11,519 nucleotides of DNA from Thermoanaerobaculia bacterium (GCA_030150965.1 JASLEW010000042.1:1-11519), one strand, 5' to 3'. Shown: positions 1-6,748, numbered from the stretch's first letter. Notes: generated by a model from the letters alone, not told the origin. Translations and numbers: made by a program.

Positions 1-2
1 CT

Positions 3-389
3 CCCGATTCCGACCACATCAGCGAGGACTTGCGGCGGGCCAGCCTCGTGCTCATGCCCTCCCGCACCGAAGGATTCGGCCTGGTCGGCTGGGAGGCAAT
101 CGCCGCCGGCACCCCCGTCCTGATCAGCGATCGCAGTGGGCTGGGAGAGCTGCTCCGCGAGTATCTGCGGCCTGAGGAGGTACCGAGCTATGTCGTCCGC
201 ACGACTGACAATCTCGCAGCGGACGTCCCGGAGTGGTCGCGGGCAATCGAGGGCGTGCTGCGGGATCGCGGCAGCGCCTTTCATCGCATACACGACTTGC
301 GTGCTCGTCTCGCCCTTGAGCTGAGCTGGGAACAGGCCGTGGATAAGCTGGTCAATGAGCTGCGGAGCATCGGTGTTGGCGGAACGTGA
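3..389 (+). CDS. Glycosyltransferase family 4 (GT1-superfamily), C-terminal fragment, 5' truncated
   Basis: The reading frame is open to the left edge, so the gene starts outside the window; about 128 codons are present. The segment starting ASLVLMPSRTEGFG and continuing GWEAIAAGTPVLISDRSG is the nucleotide-sugar-binding end of a GT-B glycosyltransferase. In this family the Glu of EGFG and the E-A-x-A-x-G-x-P-V stretch sit at the donor-sugar site, and both are intact. The last 60 residues are the usual helical tail that packs back on the N-terminal domain. From family knowledge it would transfer a sugar from an activated nucleotide sugar; acceptor and linkage cannot be told from this fragment. 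A TTG at 30 could be read as a start, but homology clearly extends upstream of it, so I treat the gene as cut. The next gene lies 239 bases downstream on the same strand. Confidence 0.85.
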   Translation, partial: PDSDHISEDLRRASLVLMPSRTEGFGLVGWEAIAAGTPVLISDRSGLGELLREYLRPEEVPSYVVRTTDNLAADVPEWSRAIEGVLRDRGSAFHRIHDLRARLALELSWEQAVDKLVNELRSIGVGGT

Positions 390-628
390 TGCGCGATGTC
401 AACTGATGGCCGACACCTACGACGACGTGAACTTCATTTCCTTCCTGCGGGGCGAGTGGCCACGGAAGTAGACCTGCGTTCGCCGTCGAAGCTCACCGTT
501 GGATTGGAGAGACCGCGAGGCGACCGGGCGCACGGCGCGTTCTGCTGTGTCAGAATCTTCGCCATGCCTCCACGCGCGAGCTGCCTGCGGCTGATCCGGG
601 CGCCGGGCCGCCATGGCCGGAGCCGGCC
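390..628. other. Intergenic stretch, no convincing gene
   Basis: There are 239 bases between the glycosyltransferase stop and the TPR start. A frame from 396 and a 21-codon frame from 406 exist, but neither has a good ribosome site or recognisable protein. An imperfectly placed inverted repeat, TTCTG-N6-CAGAA at 540-555, lies about 75 bases before the TPR start and could be an operator or a chance match. I see no well-spaced -35/-10 pair and no terminator hairpin with a T run. Confidence 0.4.
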
Positions 629-2473
629 ATGACGCCGGGCCACGCCGCCGGCGCTCACCGGATCAAGGAGCTCGAGGAGCGCGGGTGGGCTCAGCTCGAT
701 CGCGGGGAGCACCAGCCGGCCATCCGGACCTTCGCCGAGGTCTTCGCGCGCGATCCCGACAACCTCGCCGCCTTTCAGGGCACCATCGCGGCCCACCGGC
801 TGGAGCGCGATTTCCCCGCCGCCGAGGCGCTCCTCGAAAGGGCACGAGCGGTTCATCCCCAGGCGCCGGGCATCCTGGGCGAGCGGGCCTGGCTGGCGCT
901 CGCCCAGAAGCGGATTCCCGAGGCCATCGGCGCCTTCCGCGAGCTGCTCGCGCTCAAGCGCGACGACGACAATCTGTTCATCACCCTGCTCGGGCTGCTG
1001 CGCACGGAGGGCCGCTACGACGAGGCCGACGCCCTCCTCGCCGAGGCGTCCAAGCTTTTTCCCGGCAGCGAGGGGCTGGCCAACGAACGCGGCTGGCTGG
1101 CCTTCTACCAGCGCCACTACGACGAGGCGTGGGCGGCCTTCACCGCGACGCTGCGCCACAACCGCCGGAGCGAGTCCGCCCTCCAGGGCCGCATCGCGTG
1201 CCGGCGGCTCGAAGGCTGCTACGACGAGGCGTTGAAGCTGGCCGCAGAGGCGCTGGCCGAAAGGCCTGATAGCCCCGGTCTCCACAGCGAGCGCGCCTGG
1301 ATCCACTTCGCGCAGGCGGCCTACAAGAAGGCGGAGGAGGACTTCCGGCGCGCGCTGGCGCTCAGCCCGCGCGAACCGGCGAGCTACATCAACGTCGTCT
1401 GGGCGTTCATCCGCCAGGAGAACGAGGAGGCTTACAGCCAGGCCGCGGAGCTCTGCCGCCAGGCGCTGGAGATCGATCCCAAGCTGGCCGACGCCTTCGG
1501 CTGCCTGGGCATCATCGCCTTCAAGCGGGGATCGGTGCTCGCGGCCGAAGGCTACCTGAAGCGCTCGGTGCGAGTGGATCCCAGGCGCGGTTTCCACGCC
1601 GACCTGGGGGCGCTCTACACCTCCATGGGCTGCTATGACGACGCGGAGGCGGCGCTCCTCGCGGCGGTGGCGAAAAACCGTGAGGACGCCTATGCCTTCG
1701 TCGAGCTCGGCAACCTCCACCTGCGGACCGGGCGCCTCGAGAGCGCGGTGCGGCAGTACCGGCGGGCGGCGGCGCTCGACCCGCGCAGCCCGGATGCCTG
1801 GAAGGGGCTGGCGATCGCGCTGACCGAGCGCAACGACCTGGACGAGGCCGAGTCCGTCCTGCGCCAGGCCATCCACCGCCTGGACGGGCCATGTCGCTGG
1901 TCCCTGCACCTCCAGCTCGCCCGCCTGCTGAGCCGGCAGGCCGACGACGCCGACAACGAGCGGCTTTACCAGGAAGCGCTCGAGGAGGTCCGGTGCGCCA
2001 TCCGCCTGCGCCCCGGTCATGCAGAGCCCCACTTTCAGGCGGGGCTGGTGCGCTGGAAGCTCGACGACCTGGCGGGTGCGCGCACCAGCTTCAGGCGCTG
2101 TCTGCAAGCCGATCCGCAGCACCTTGCGGCCCAGGTCAACGAGGCCCGGTTGCGGGAGCTCCTGAAGGACCGCCGGCATTCGCGTATCAGCCGGGCCGCC
2201 AGCCTGTCGCTGGCGGCGCTGGTGCTCGTTCAGCTGGTGGTGGTCTGGGTGCTCCACGTCTGGACCGACAAGGTCTCGAACTCGATGATCACCGCGCTGG
2301 TGCCCATTCTCTTCGGCCTGCTGGTCGTGGCCGTGGCGCTCCCGTGGTTGAGCCGCCTCAAGATGACCGGCCTCGAGGCCGAGCTGAGCGAGCCGCAGGC
2401 CAAGGACACCGTCGCCGCGGGGCCGAAGGGCGCGGTGCTCTCCGGTGGGGCCGGCGGACCCGGCGGCCACTGA
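629..2473 (+). CDS. Tetratricopeptide-repeat protein with C-terminal membrane anchor
   Basis: This 614-residue protein is built almost wholly of TPR units from about residue 8 to 520. They show the regular pattern of Gly/Ala at helix A, an aromatic or Leu, then A-x-x-x-F/L-x-x-A-L-x-x-x-P (for example AEEDFRRALALSPREPASY and AVRQYRRAAALDPRSPDAW). I estimate 13-15 units. After them come two hydrophobic helices, about 525-545 and 553-574, then a roughly 40-residue Gly/Ala/Pro-rich tail. With no N-terminal signal peptide, the likely picture is a tail-anchored hairpin with the TPR superhelix in the cytoplasm. TPR arrays bind other proteins and have no catalysis of their own, so no specific function can be assigned. 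The ATG at 629 is chosen because GGAG (619-622) sits 6 bases upstream. The glycosyltransferase upstream may be functionally linked, but the 239-base gap makes a shared operon uncertain. The gene converges on the amidohydrolase, with 39 bases between the stops. Confidence 0.88.
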   Translation: MTPGHAAGAHRIKELEERGWAQLDRGEHQPAIRTFAEVFARDPDNLAAFQGTIAAHRLERDFPAAEALLERARAVHPQAPGILGERAWLALAQKRIPEAIGAFRELLALKRDDDNLFITLLGLLRTEGRYDEADALLAEASKLFPGSEGLANERGWLAFYQRHYDEAWAAFTATLRHNRRSESALQGRIACRRLEGCYDEALKLAAEALAERPDSPGLHSERAWIHFAQAAYKKAEEDFRRALALSPREPASYINVVWAFIRQENEEAYSQAAELCRQALEIDPKLADAFGCLGIIAFKRGSVLAAEGYLKRSVRVDPRRGFHADLGALYTSMGCYDDAEAALLAAVAKNREDAYAFVELGNLHLRTGRLESAVRQYRRAAALDPRSPDAWKGLAIALTERNDLDEAESVLRQAIHRLDGPCRWSLHLQLARLLSRQADDADNERLYQEALEEVRCAIRLRPGHAEPHFQAGLVRWKLDDLAGARTSFRRCLQADPQHLAAQVNEARLRELLKDRRHSRISRAASLSLAALVLVQLVVVWVLHVWTDKVSNSMITALVPILFGLLVVAVALPWLSRLKMTGLEAELSEPQAKDTVAAGPKGAVLSGGAGGPGGH

Positions 2474-2512
2474 GCGGGGCCCGCCCGGCCCAGGTCACCC
2501 GCCCGCCCCTGG

Positions 2513-3487
2513 TCACAGGCCGAGCAGGCGCTCGGCGTTGCCGTGCGCGATGCGCTCGCGGTCTGCCGGGCTCACCGGCAGGCGGTCCAGGAACGTCCTG
2601 GCCTGGGACATCGAGGCGTAGGGGTGGTCGGTGGAGAAGAGGATCCGGTCGGCTCCGACCTCGAGCAGGAGGCTGAGGAAGGCCGAGGTGAAGTTGAAGC
2701 CGCTGAACGTGTAGTGGACGTTCTCCCGCAGGTAGGCGCCGAGCGGCCGGGCCAGCCTGGTGACCCTCCGCGTCATGACGGCGTCCAGCCTGGGCAACAT
2801 GAAAGGGAGGCCCTCTCCCATGTGCCCGATCATGAGCTGGAGCTTGGGGAACCGGTCCAGGGCGCCGCCCAGCGCCAGGCGGATCACGTGCACCGCGGTC
2901 TCGATGTGCCAGCCCCAACCGGGTCCGGCGAGGAGGTTGCCGACGGCCTGCGGGAAGCCGCCGTAGGAGGCATCGATCACCGGTTGCGGCGGCGGGGTGG
3001 GGTGAAGGTAGATCGGTACGCCGAGCGCCTCGGCACGCTCCAGGATGGGCCAGAAGAACGGGTCGTCGAGATACCTGCCCCGGACGTGGCCGTTGATCAC
3101 CGCGCCCTTGAAGCCGTGGTCGCGGACGGCGCGCGTCAGCTCGGCCGCGGCGGCGCCGGGCGCCGCGGTGGGCAGGGCCGCGAAGCCGGCGAAGCGGTCG
3201 GGGTGGCGGGCCACCGCCGCGGCGAGGAAATCGTTCGCTTCCCGCGCCAGCGCCTCCGCCGCCGCGGCCTCCAGCTGCTCGGTCCCCGGAGAGGTGAGCG
3301 AGAGCACCTGCACGTCGATGCCCGCCGCGTCCATCGCCGCGATCCGCTGGTCGCCGACGTCGCAGAGCGGCTCGAGCACGCCGGCGATGGGGTTTCCCGG
3401 GGACGCCGCCTGCTGCCGGAGGTTCTGCCCCGGACCGTCGAGGAACGCGGGGCTCGCGAAGTGCTCTTCGAGGGTGATGGTCCGCAT
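2513..3487 (-). CDS. Amidohydrolase family 2 (gamma-resorcylate decarboxylase/ACMSD-like)
   Basis: This is a complete 324-residue TIM-barrel metal enzyme. It opens with ITLEEHF, whose Glu7 and His9 form the ExH metal pair typical of the decarboxylating branch (hydrolases usually have HxH). Further family marks are IYLHP (His162), ETAVH (His200), IGHMGEGLPFM (His222) and RILFSTDHPY (Asp287), in the same order and nearly the same spacing as in gamma-resorcylate (2,6-dihydroxybenzoate) decarboxylases. Length fits that family. From family knowledge it would bind one divalent metal and decarboxylate, or hydrolyse, a small carboxylated aromatic or related compound in the cytoplasm; the substrate cannot be read from sequence. 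The ATG at 3487 begins the conserved domain. The frame stays open to 3904, but that extension is Pro/Arg-rich, antisense to the peptide gene at 3697, and unlike the family. The ribosome site is weak (GGATGAG just before the ATG). The peptide gene lies 209 bases upstream on the same strand. Confidence 0.9.
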   Translation of the reverse strand: MRTITLEEHFASPAFLDGPGQNLRQQAASPGNPIAGVLEPLCDVGDQRIAAMDAAGIDVQVLSLTSPGTEQLEAAAAEALAREANDFLAAAVARHPDRFAGFAALPTAAPGAAAAELTRAVRDHGFKGAVINGHVRGRYLDDPFFWPILERAEALGVPIYLHPTPPPQPVIDASYGGFPQAVGNLLAGPGWGWHIETAVHVIRLALGGALDRFPKLQLMIGHMGEGLPFMLPRLDAVMTRRVTRLARPLGAYLRENVHYTFSGFNFTSAFLSLLLEVGADRILFSTDHPYASMSQARTFLDRLPVSPADRERIAHGNAERLLGL

Positions 3488-3560
3488 CTCATCCGAGGAT
3501 AGCTCAGGTGTGCGCCAGTGCGGTGCCGCGGGTCCGCGGTGCGCCGCGGATACGGGCGAC

Positions 3561-3606
3561 GGCCGGCCGGCCGAGACTGGTGCAAGGTGCGCCGGGCCGG
3601 CCGGCC
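3561..3606. repeat. Paired GGCCGGCCGGCC blocks, 12-bp inverted repeat
   Basis: GGCCGGCCGGCC occurs exactly at 3561-3572 and again at 3595-3606, separated by 22 bases. Each block is its own reverse complement, so the pair is both a direct repeat and a potential 12-bp stem with a 22-base loop. It lies between the peptide gene (ends 3697) and the amidohydrolase start (3487), both on the minus strand. It could end or attenuate transcription of the peptide gene, but no T run follows on either strand. Confidence 0.5.
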
Positions 3607-3696
3607 TTCGCCGGGTATCCGCCTCCTCTCCCTTGCCCTCTGCTGCCTGCTGCGGTGGCGAGGCGGCTCCAGGCAAGGCGGCAGGGGAGGGGAGGT

Positions 3697-3867
3697 CTAG
3701 GTTGGCGGGCAGACCTTGACGCAGGAGGTCACGAGGCACCCCGTGCAGGAACCGACCCGGCAGGTGGGCAGGTTGCTCGCCACGCCGCCGCCGGCGTGCC
3801 GGAGGCCCTGCTCGGTGAGATGGTGGAGCGTCTCGCGGCTGAGATTCAGCTTCTTGACCTGGCGCAT
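3697..3867 (-). CDS. RiPP precursor peptide, class I lanthipeptide-like
   Basis: This gene encodes 56 residues. The leader (1-27) begins MRQVKKLNLSRETLHHLTEQ and ends HAGGG. That is the layout of the double-glycine leaders of Bacteroidota/Acidobacteriota class I lanthipeptide precursors: basic start, KKL-x-L-x-x-E-T-L, a hydrophobic helix, then GG cleaved by a C39-type peptidase. The core after GG(G) 26-28 has five Cys (36, 41, 44, 49, 53) and Ser/Thr at 31, 35, 40, 42, 47, 48 and 56, enough for several lanthionine rings, for example in SCTGC and TSCVKVC. The ATG at 3867 is fixed by a perfect AGGAGG (3873-3878, complement strand) 5 bases upstream; the frame extends 11 codons further, but those lie upstream of this site. 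No LanB, LanC, radical SAM enzyme, YcaO or C39 transporter is in the window, so the modification type is inferred from the leader alone. Alternatives are a bacteriocin with disulfides or another GG-leader RiPP. The MTase operon diverges from it. Confidence 0.72.
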   Translation of the reverse strand: MRQVKKLNLSRETLHHLTEQGLRHAGGGVASNLPTCRVGSCTGCLVTSCVKVCPPT

Positions 3868-3872
3868 CGTGT

Positions 3873-3878
3873 CCTCCT
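3873..3878 (-). promoter_or_regulatory. Ribosome binding site of the RiPP precursor
   Basis: The minus strand reads AGGAGG here, 5 bases before the ATG at 3867. It is a full match to the anti-Shine-Dalgarno sequence and decides the start. It also argues that this short gene is translated, and strongly. Confidence 0.75.
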
Positions 3879-3897
3879 CGCGGTTGAAGGTGCTCGG

Positions 3898-3915
3898 CAC
3901 CCAATCATTGGGGTG
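3898..3915. promoter_or_regulatory. Inverted repeat upstream of the peptide gene, possible operator
   Basis: CACCCAAT (3898-3905), one spacer base, then ATTGGGGTG (3907-3915) form a near-perfect inverted repeat with one extra G in the right arm. It lies about 30 bases upstream of the peptide start, within the divergent region shared with the methyltransferase operon, and is AT-richer than its surroundings. A dimeric regulator site is plausible; no regulator gene is in the window. Confidence 0.35.
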
Positions 3916-3979
3916 CGCGTCGAGCGGTCGCAGGAGCCACAGGAGGAGCCTGGGAACGGCCGGCCCTGCAGGGAGGGAC

Positions 3980-4034
3980 GGCGCCGCTCGGCGCCTGCCG
4001 ATCGCTTGAGCTGGTGCGAGGGTTCGGGTATCTT
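3980..4034 (+). promoter_or_regulatory. Candidate promoter of the methyltransferase-Mo storage operon
   Basis: TTGAGC (4006-4011) and TATCTT (4029-4034) are separated by exactly 17 bases, fitting a sigma70 promoter with four of six consensus bases in each box. Transcription would begin near 4041, leaving a leader of about 40 bases before the methyltransferase start. Just upstream, GGCGCC-GCTC-GGCGCC (3980-3995) is a 6-bp stem with a 4-base loop that could be a regulator site. Confidence 0.5.
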
Positions 4035-4076
4035 CGGGGGCATTGAAACCAGCGCACCGCTCGGCCGGCCCGAGGG

Positions 4077-4928
4077 ATGACCAACATGCCAGCAGCCCTT
4101 GCTCCAGGCGTCCCGGGCGTCCCGGGCGCGCCGACGCCGTTCGACGCCCAGGCCGCGGATTTCGACGCCCGGGTGGGCCTGCCGGACGAGGTCTGCCGCG
4201 CCGTCGCCGCGGCGGCGCTCGACCTGGGGGCCTGCGGCGCCGGCGACCGCGTGGTGGAGATCGGCGCCGGCACCGGGTTGATCGGCCGCTGGATCGCCGC
4301 CCACCCGCTGCGCCCGCGCTACCTCGGCCTCGACGTGTCGCGGGGCATGCTCGAGCGCTTCCGGCGGCGGTCGGGAGCGGCCGGTGCGGCGCTGCTGCAG
4401 GCGGATGCGGCCCGCGGTTGGCCGTTCCCCGACGGATGCGTGCGCCTGGTGTTCGGCTCGCGCGCGCTGCATCTGATGGACGCCGAGCACGCCGCCGCCG
4501 AGGCGTTGCGGGTGGGCGGAGCCGGCTCCGCCTGCATCGTGGGCTGGGTGGAGCGCCAGGCGGAGAGCGTCCAGGGGCGGCTCGCGCGGGAGATGCGGCG
4601 GCGCGTCGCGGCGCGCGGCTTCGCCCCGCGGACGGCGGGCGCCGGCGCGCTGCTCGCCGCCAGCCGGCAGCGCGGGGCGGTGGAGCTGCCCCGGCGGGTG
4701 GTGGCGAGCTGGCGGGCCGATCAGTCGCCGCGGCGCTCGCTGGCCGCGTGGCGGGCCAAGCCGGGGCTCGGCGGGATCGTGCTGCCGCCGGGCATGCAGG
4801 AGGAGATCCTGGCGGAGCTCGAAACCTGGGCGCGCGAATCGCTGGGCGACCTCGACCGGGTGACCGGCTCCGAGGAGTCCTATGTGCTCCGCGGGGTCCG
4901 CTGGCCGGACGCCGCCGGCGGGAGGTGA
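4077..4928 (+). CDS. Class I SAM-dependent methyltransferase
   Basis: This 283-residue protein has a Rossmann-fold methyltransferase core. Motif I is VVEIGAGTGLIG (59-70), the glycine-rich SAM loop. The acidic ribose-binding residue is Asp86 in YLGLDVS. Asp110, in LLQAD before the GWPFPDG turn, fits the adenine-contact region, and LVFGSRALHLM (124-134) is the motif IV/V strand as in UbiE/Methyltransf_11 proteins. The C-terminal 110 residues are helical and Arg-rich and look like a substrate lid; I do not recognise the substrate. The ATG at 4077 directly abuts GAGGG (4072-4076), which is too close. The next in-frame ATG at 4086 leaves 9 bases and is an equally good or better start, giving 280 residues. 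The stop is 3 bases before the next gene, so it is almost surely co-transcribed with the two storage-type genes. Methylation of a small molecule or a metalloid is possible; a direct role in metal storage is only inferred from position. Confidence 0.85.
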   Translation: MTNMPAALAPGVPGVPGAPTPFDAQAADFDARVGLPDEVCRAVAAAALDLGACGAGDRVVEIGAGTGLIGRWIAAHPLRPRYLGLDVSRGMLERFRRRSGAAGAALLQADAARGWPFPDGCVRLVFGSRALHLMDAEHAAAEALRVGGAGSACIVGWVERQAESVQGRLAREMRRRVAARGFAPRTAGAGALLAASRQRGAVELPRRVVASWRADQSPRRSLAAWRAKPGLGGIVLPPGMQEEILAELETWARESLGDLDRVTGSEESYVLRGVRWPDAAGGR

Positions 4929-4931
4929 CGG

Positions 4932-5747
4932 ATGGACGACGGGCTGCTGAGCGAGCTGGGGCAGGCGCTGGTCGAAGGCACGCTCAGCGACGGGGAGCTG
5001 CTGGCGAGGACCGCCGGCCCGGAGCCGTTCGTCATCCTGCCCGCGGCCAACGTCATCAAGATCGGCGGCCAGAGCTTCATCGACCGCGGGCGGGCGGCGG
5101 TGTTCCCGCTGCTCGACGAGGTGGTGCGCAACCTCGGCCGGCACCAGATGATCCTGGGCACCGGCGCTGGCACGCGCGCCCGCCACGCCTACGCCGTCGG
5201 CCTCGATCTCGGCATGCCGACCGGAGTGCTCTCGGTGCTCGGCACCTTCGTGAGCATGCAGAACGCCCGCATGCTCAACTATCTGCTCGCCAAGCACGGG
5301 ATCCCGTTCATCGAGCCGGCGCAGTTCGCCCAGCTGCCGCTCTACCTGGCGGAGCGCGGGGCGGCGATCTTCTTCGGCATGCCGCCCTACATCTACTGGC
5401 AGCAGAACCCCGCCGTGGGACGGATCCCGCCGCACCGCACCGACACCGGGAGCTACCTGGTGAGCGAGGTGCTGGGCACGCGCTCGATGATCTATGTGAA
5501 GGACGTCGACGGCCTGTACACGGCGGACCCGAAGAAGGACCGCGGCGCGCGGCTGATCCCGCGCGCCACGGTGGCCGAGCTGCGGGAGCTGGATCTCCAG
5601 GACGTGGTGGTCGAGCGCGCCGTGCTGGAGATGCTGCCGCACGCCGTGCACCGGCGCTCCATCCAGGTGATCAACGGCCTGGTGCCGGGCAACCTCACGC
5701 GCGCTCTCGAGGGCGAGCCGGTGGGCACCGTGATCACCGCCGACTGA
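4932..5747 (+). CDS. Molybdenum storage protein-type subunit (amino acid kinase fold), first of pair
   Basis: This 271-residue protein has the amino acid kinase/UMP kinase fold. Marks are VIKIGGQS (41-48), the nucleotide-phosphate loop; GTGAGTRARH (76-85); IPPHRTDTG (165-173); YVKDVDGLYTADP (188-200), the adenine-binding segment; and INGLVPGNL (247-255). These match the Azotobacter molybdenum storage protein closely. The KIGGQS-x-IDRGRAAV stretch and short N-terminus resemble, from memory, its beta subunit. In that system an alpha3beta3 cage uses ATP to pack polyoxomolybdate clusters in the cytoplasm. By analogy this subunit would partner the product of the next gene. Translation starts at ATG 4932 behind GGAGG (4921-4925), 6 bases upstream; that site lies inside the end of the methyltransferase gene, which favours coupling. 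No nitrogenase gene is in view, so the stored metal could serve another Mo- or W-enzyme. A plain UMP kinase is less likely, because the genes are paired and the RARH and IPPHR signatures are present. Confidence 0.86.
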   Translation: MDDGLLSELGQALVEGTLSDGELLARTAGPEPFVILPAANVIKIGGQSFIDRGRAAVFPLLDEVVRNLGRHQMILGTGAGTRARHAYAVGLDLGMPTGVLSVLGTFVSMQNARMLNYLLAKHGIPFIEPAQFAQLPLYLAERGAAIFFGMPPYIYWQQNPAVGRIPPHRTDTGSYLVSEVLGTRSMIYVKDVDGLYTADPKKDRGARLIPRATVAELRELDLQDVVVERAVLEMLPHAVHRRSIQVINGLVPGNLTRALEGEPVGTVITAD

Positions 5748-5807
5748 TCCGCCCGGGAGCCCTCTCCCACGCCCGCCGCAACGGGACCCGCAGCGAGGAG
5801 ATCGATC

Positions 5808-6635
5808 GTGCCGAACGACGAACCAGGCGCCAAGCCGCGCCACCACGTCCAGTCCTGGCTGATGCGCGAAAGCCTGCTCGACAGGTCGGTCGAGCGCGCC
5901 ACCGAGGGCGCCGCCGTCCGCATGCTGCCCGAGGCGCACGTGATCAAGATCGGCGGCCGCTCGATCCTCGACGCCGGCCGGCCGGTGGTCTTTCCGCTGG
6001 TCGAGGTGCTGGTCGACTGCCTCAAGCGCTGGAAGCTGATCCTGGGCACCGGCGGCGGCGTGCGCACCCGCCACGTCTTCGCCATCGGCCTCGACCTCGG
6101 GCTGCCGACCGGCGTGCTGGCGCAGCTCGCCCAGGCCGACGCCCTGGCCAACGCCCATCTGCTGGGGACGCTGCTGGCCCCGCAAGGCGTCGTCGCCATC
6201 CCGCCGGAGATCTTCGGCCATCTCCTGCCGCTCTTCCTGCACAGCGCGCCGGGAGTGATCTTCAGCAGCGTTCCGCCCTACTCGCTGTGGGAGCACCCGC
6301 CGGGCGTCGGCCGCATCCCGCCGCACCGCACCGATGCCGGCGCGTTCCTGCTCGCCGAGTGCTTCGGCTGCAGGAGCCTGACGCTGGTCAAGGACGTGGA
6401 CGGCCTGTACGACGCCGATCCCAAGCTGGATCCCGCCGCCCGCCTCATCCCCGAGATCGGCGTCGCCGAGCTGCGGCAGCGGGGCCTGCGCACGCTGCCC
6501 TTCGAGCCGGTGCTGCTGGACCTCCTGGCCAACGCCCGGCTGCTCGACCGCTTCCAGATCGTCAACGGGCGCGACCCCGGCCGCCTCCGCGCCGCCCTGG
6601 AAGGGCAGCACGTCGGCACGATCGTCCACCGCTGA
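5808..6635 (+). CDS. Molybdenum storage protein-type subunit (amino acid kinase fold), second of pair
   Basis: This 275-residue paralogue of the preceding gene carries the same marks: VIKIGGRS (45-52), GTGGGVRTRHVF (80-91), GLDLGLPTG (94-102), IPPHRTDAGAFLLAE (170-184), VKDVDGLYDADP (194-205) and IVNGRDPGRL (251-260). The RHVF and KIGGR variants and the longer, charged N-terminus resemble, from memory, the alpha subunit of the Azotobacter molybdenum storage protein. The two products would form the hetero-oligomeric ATP-dependent molybdate/tungstate cage. Differences are visible at positions lining the metal cavity in the known protein. After the conserved PPY this subunit reads SLWEHPP, without the run of His I recall there in the Azotobacter alpha chain, so cluster chemistry may differ. 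The start is GTG at 5808, set by GAGGAG (5795-5800) 7 bases upstream; no ATG fits the family N-terminus. The 60-base gap after the previous gene contains no promoter I can see. Confidence 0.86.
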   Translation: MPNDEPGAKPRHHVQSWLMRESLLDRSVERATEGAAVRMLPEAHVIKIGGRSILDAGRPVVFPLVEVLVDCLKRWKLILGTGGGVRTRHVFAIGLDLGLPTGVLAQLAQADALANAHLLGTLLAPQGVVAIPPEIFGHLLPLFLHSAPGVIFSSVPPYSLWEHPPGVGRIPPHRTDAGAFLLAECFGCRSLTLVKDVDGLYDADPKLDPAARLIPEIGVAELRQRGLRTLPFEPVLLDLLANARLLDRFQIVNGRDPGRLRAALEGQHVGTIVHR

Positions 6636-6644
6636 GCGGCCGGG

Positions 6645-6670
6645 CGCCGGCGCGGCGAGCGCCGCCGGGC
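6645..6670 (+). terminator. GC-rich hairpin after the Mo-storage operon, weak terminator candidate
   Basis: CCGGCG-CG-GCG (6647-6657) can pair with CGCCGCCGG (6660-6668) through a stem with a two-base bulge and a very short loop, about 10 bases after the stop of the second storage subunit. No T run follows, so it may only pause polymerase. The next gene has its own promoter, which makes a transcription end here reasonable. Confidence 0.25.
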
Positions 6671-6748
6671 CTTGAGCCGGCATCGTCCCGGGAAAACGCC
6701 CGGCGCCGTGACGCGGCGCGCCACGGTGTCGAGCTGCCGCGCCCGGTG

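Noticed and set aside
396..632. 78-codon plus-strand frame between the glycosyltransferase and TPR genes
   Set aside because: No ribosome site, no recognisable protein, and poor codon pattern.
434..2470. 678-codon minus-strand frame opposite the TPR gene
   Set aside because: It is the antisense shadow of a GC-rich TPR gene; its product is low-complexity Gln/Arg/Gly-rich with no domain, while the plus strand has clear TPR periodicity and a ribosome site.
2477..2491. GGGCC-CGCCC-GGCCC between the convergent TPR and amidohydrolase genes as a terminator
   Set aside because: The stem is only 5 bp, and such short matches are expected by chance at this GC content; no T run.
2543..3502. 319-codon plus-strand frame over the amidohydrolase
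   Set aside because: Antisense to a complete metal-dependent amidohydrolase with its ligands conserved; composition is typical of a shadow frame.
3488..3904. N-terminal extension of the amidohydrolase frame
   Set aside because: The extra 139 codons are Pro/Arg-rich, overlap the RiPP precursor, and precede a family-typical N-terminus at 3487.
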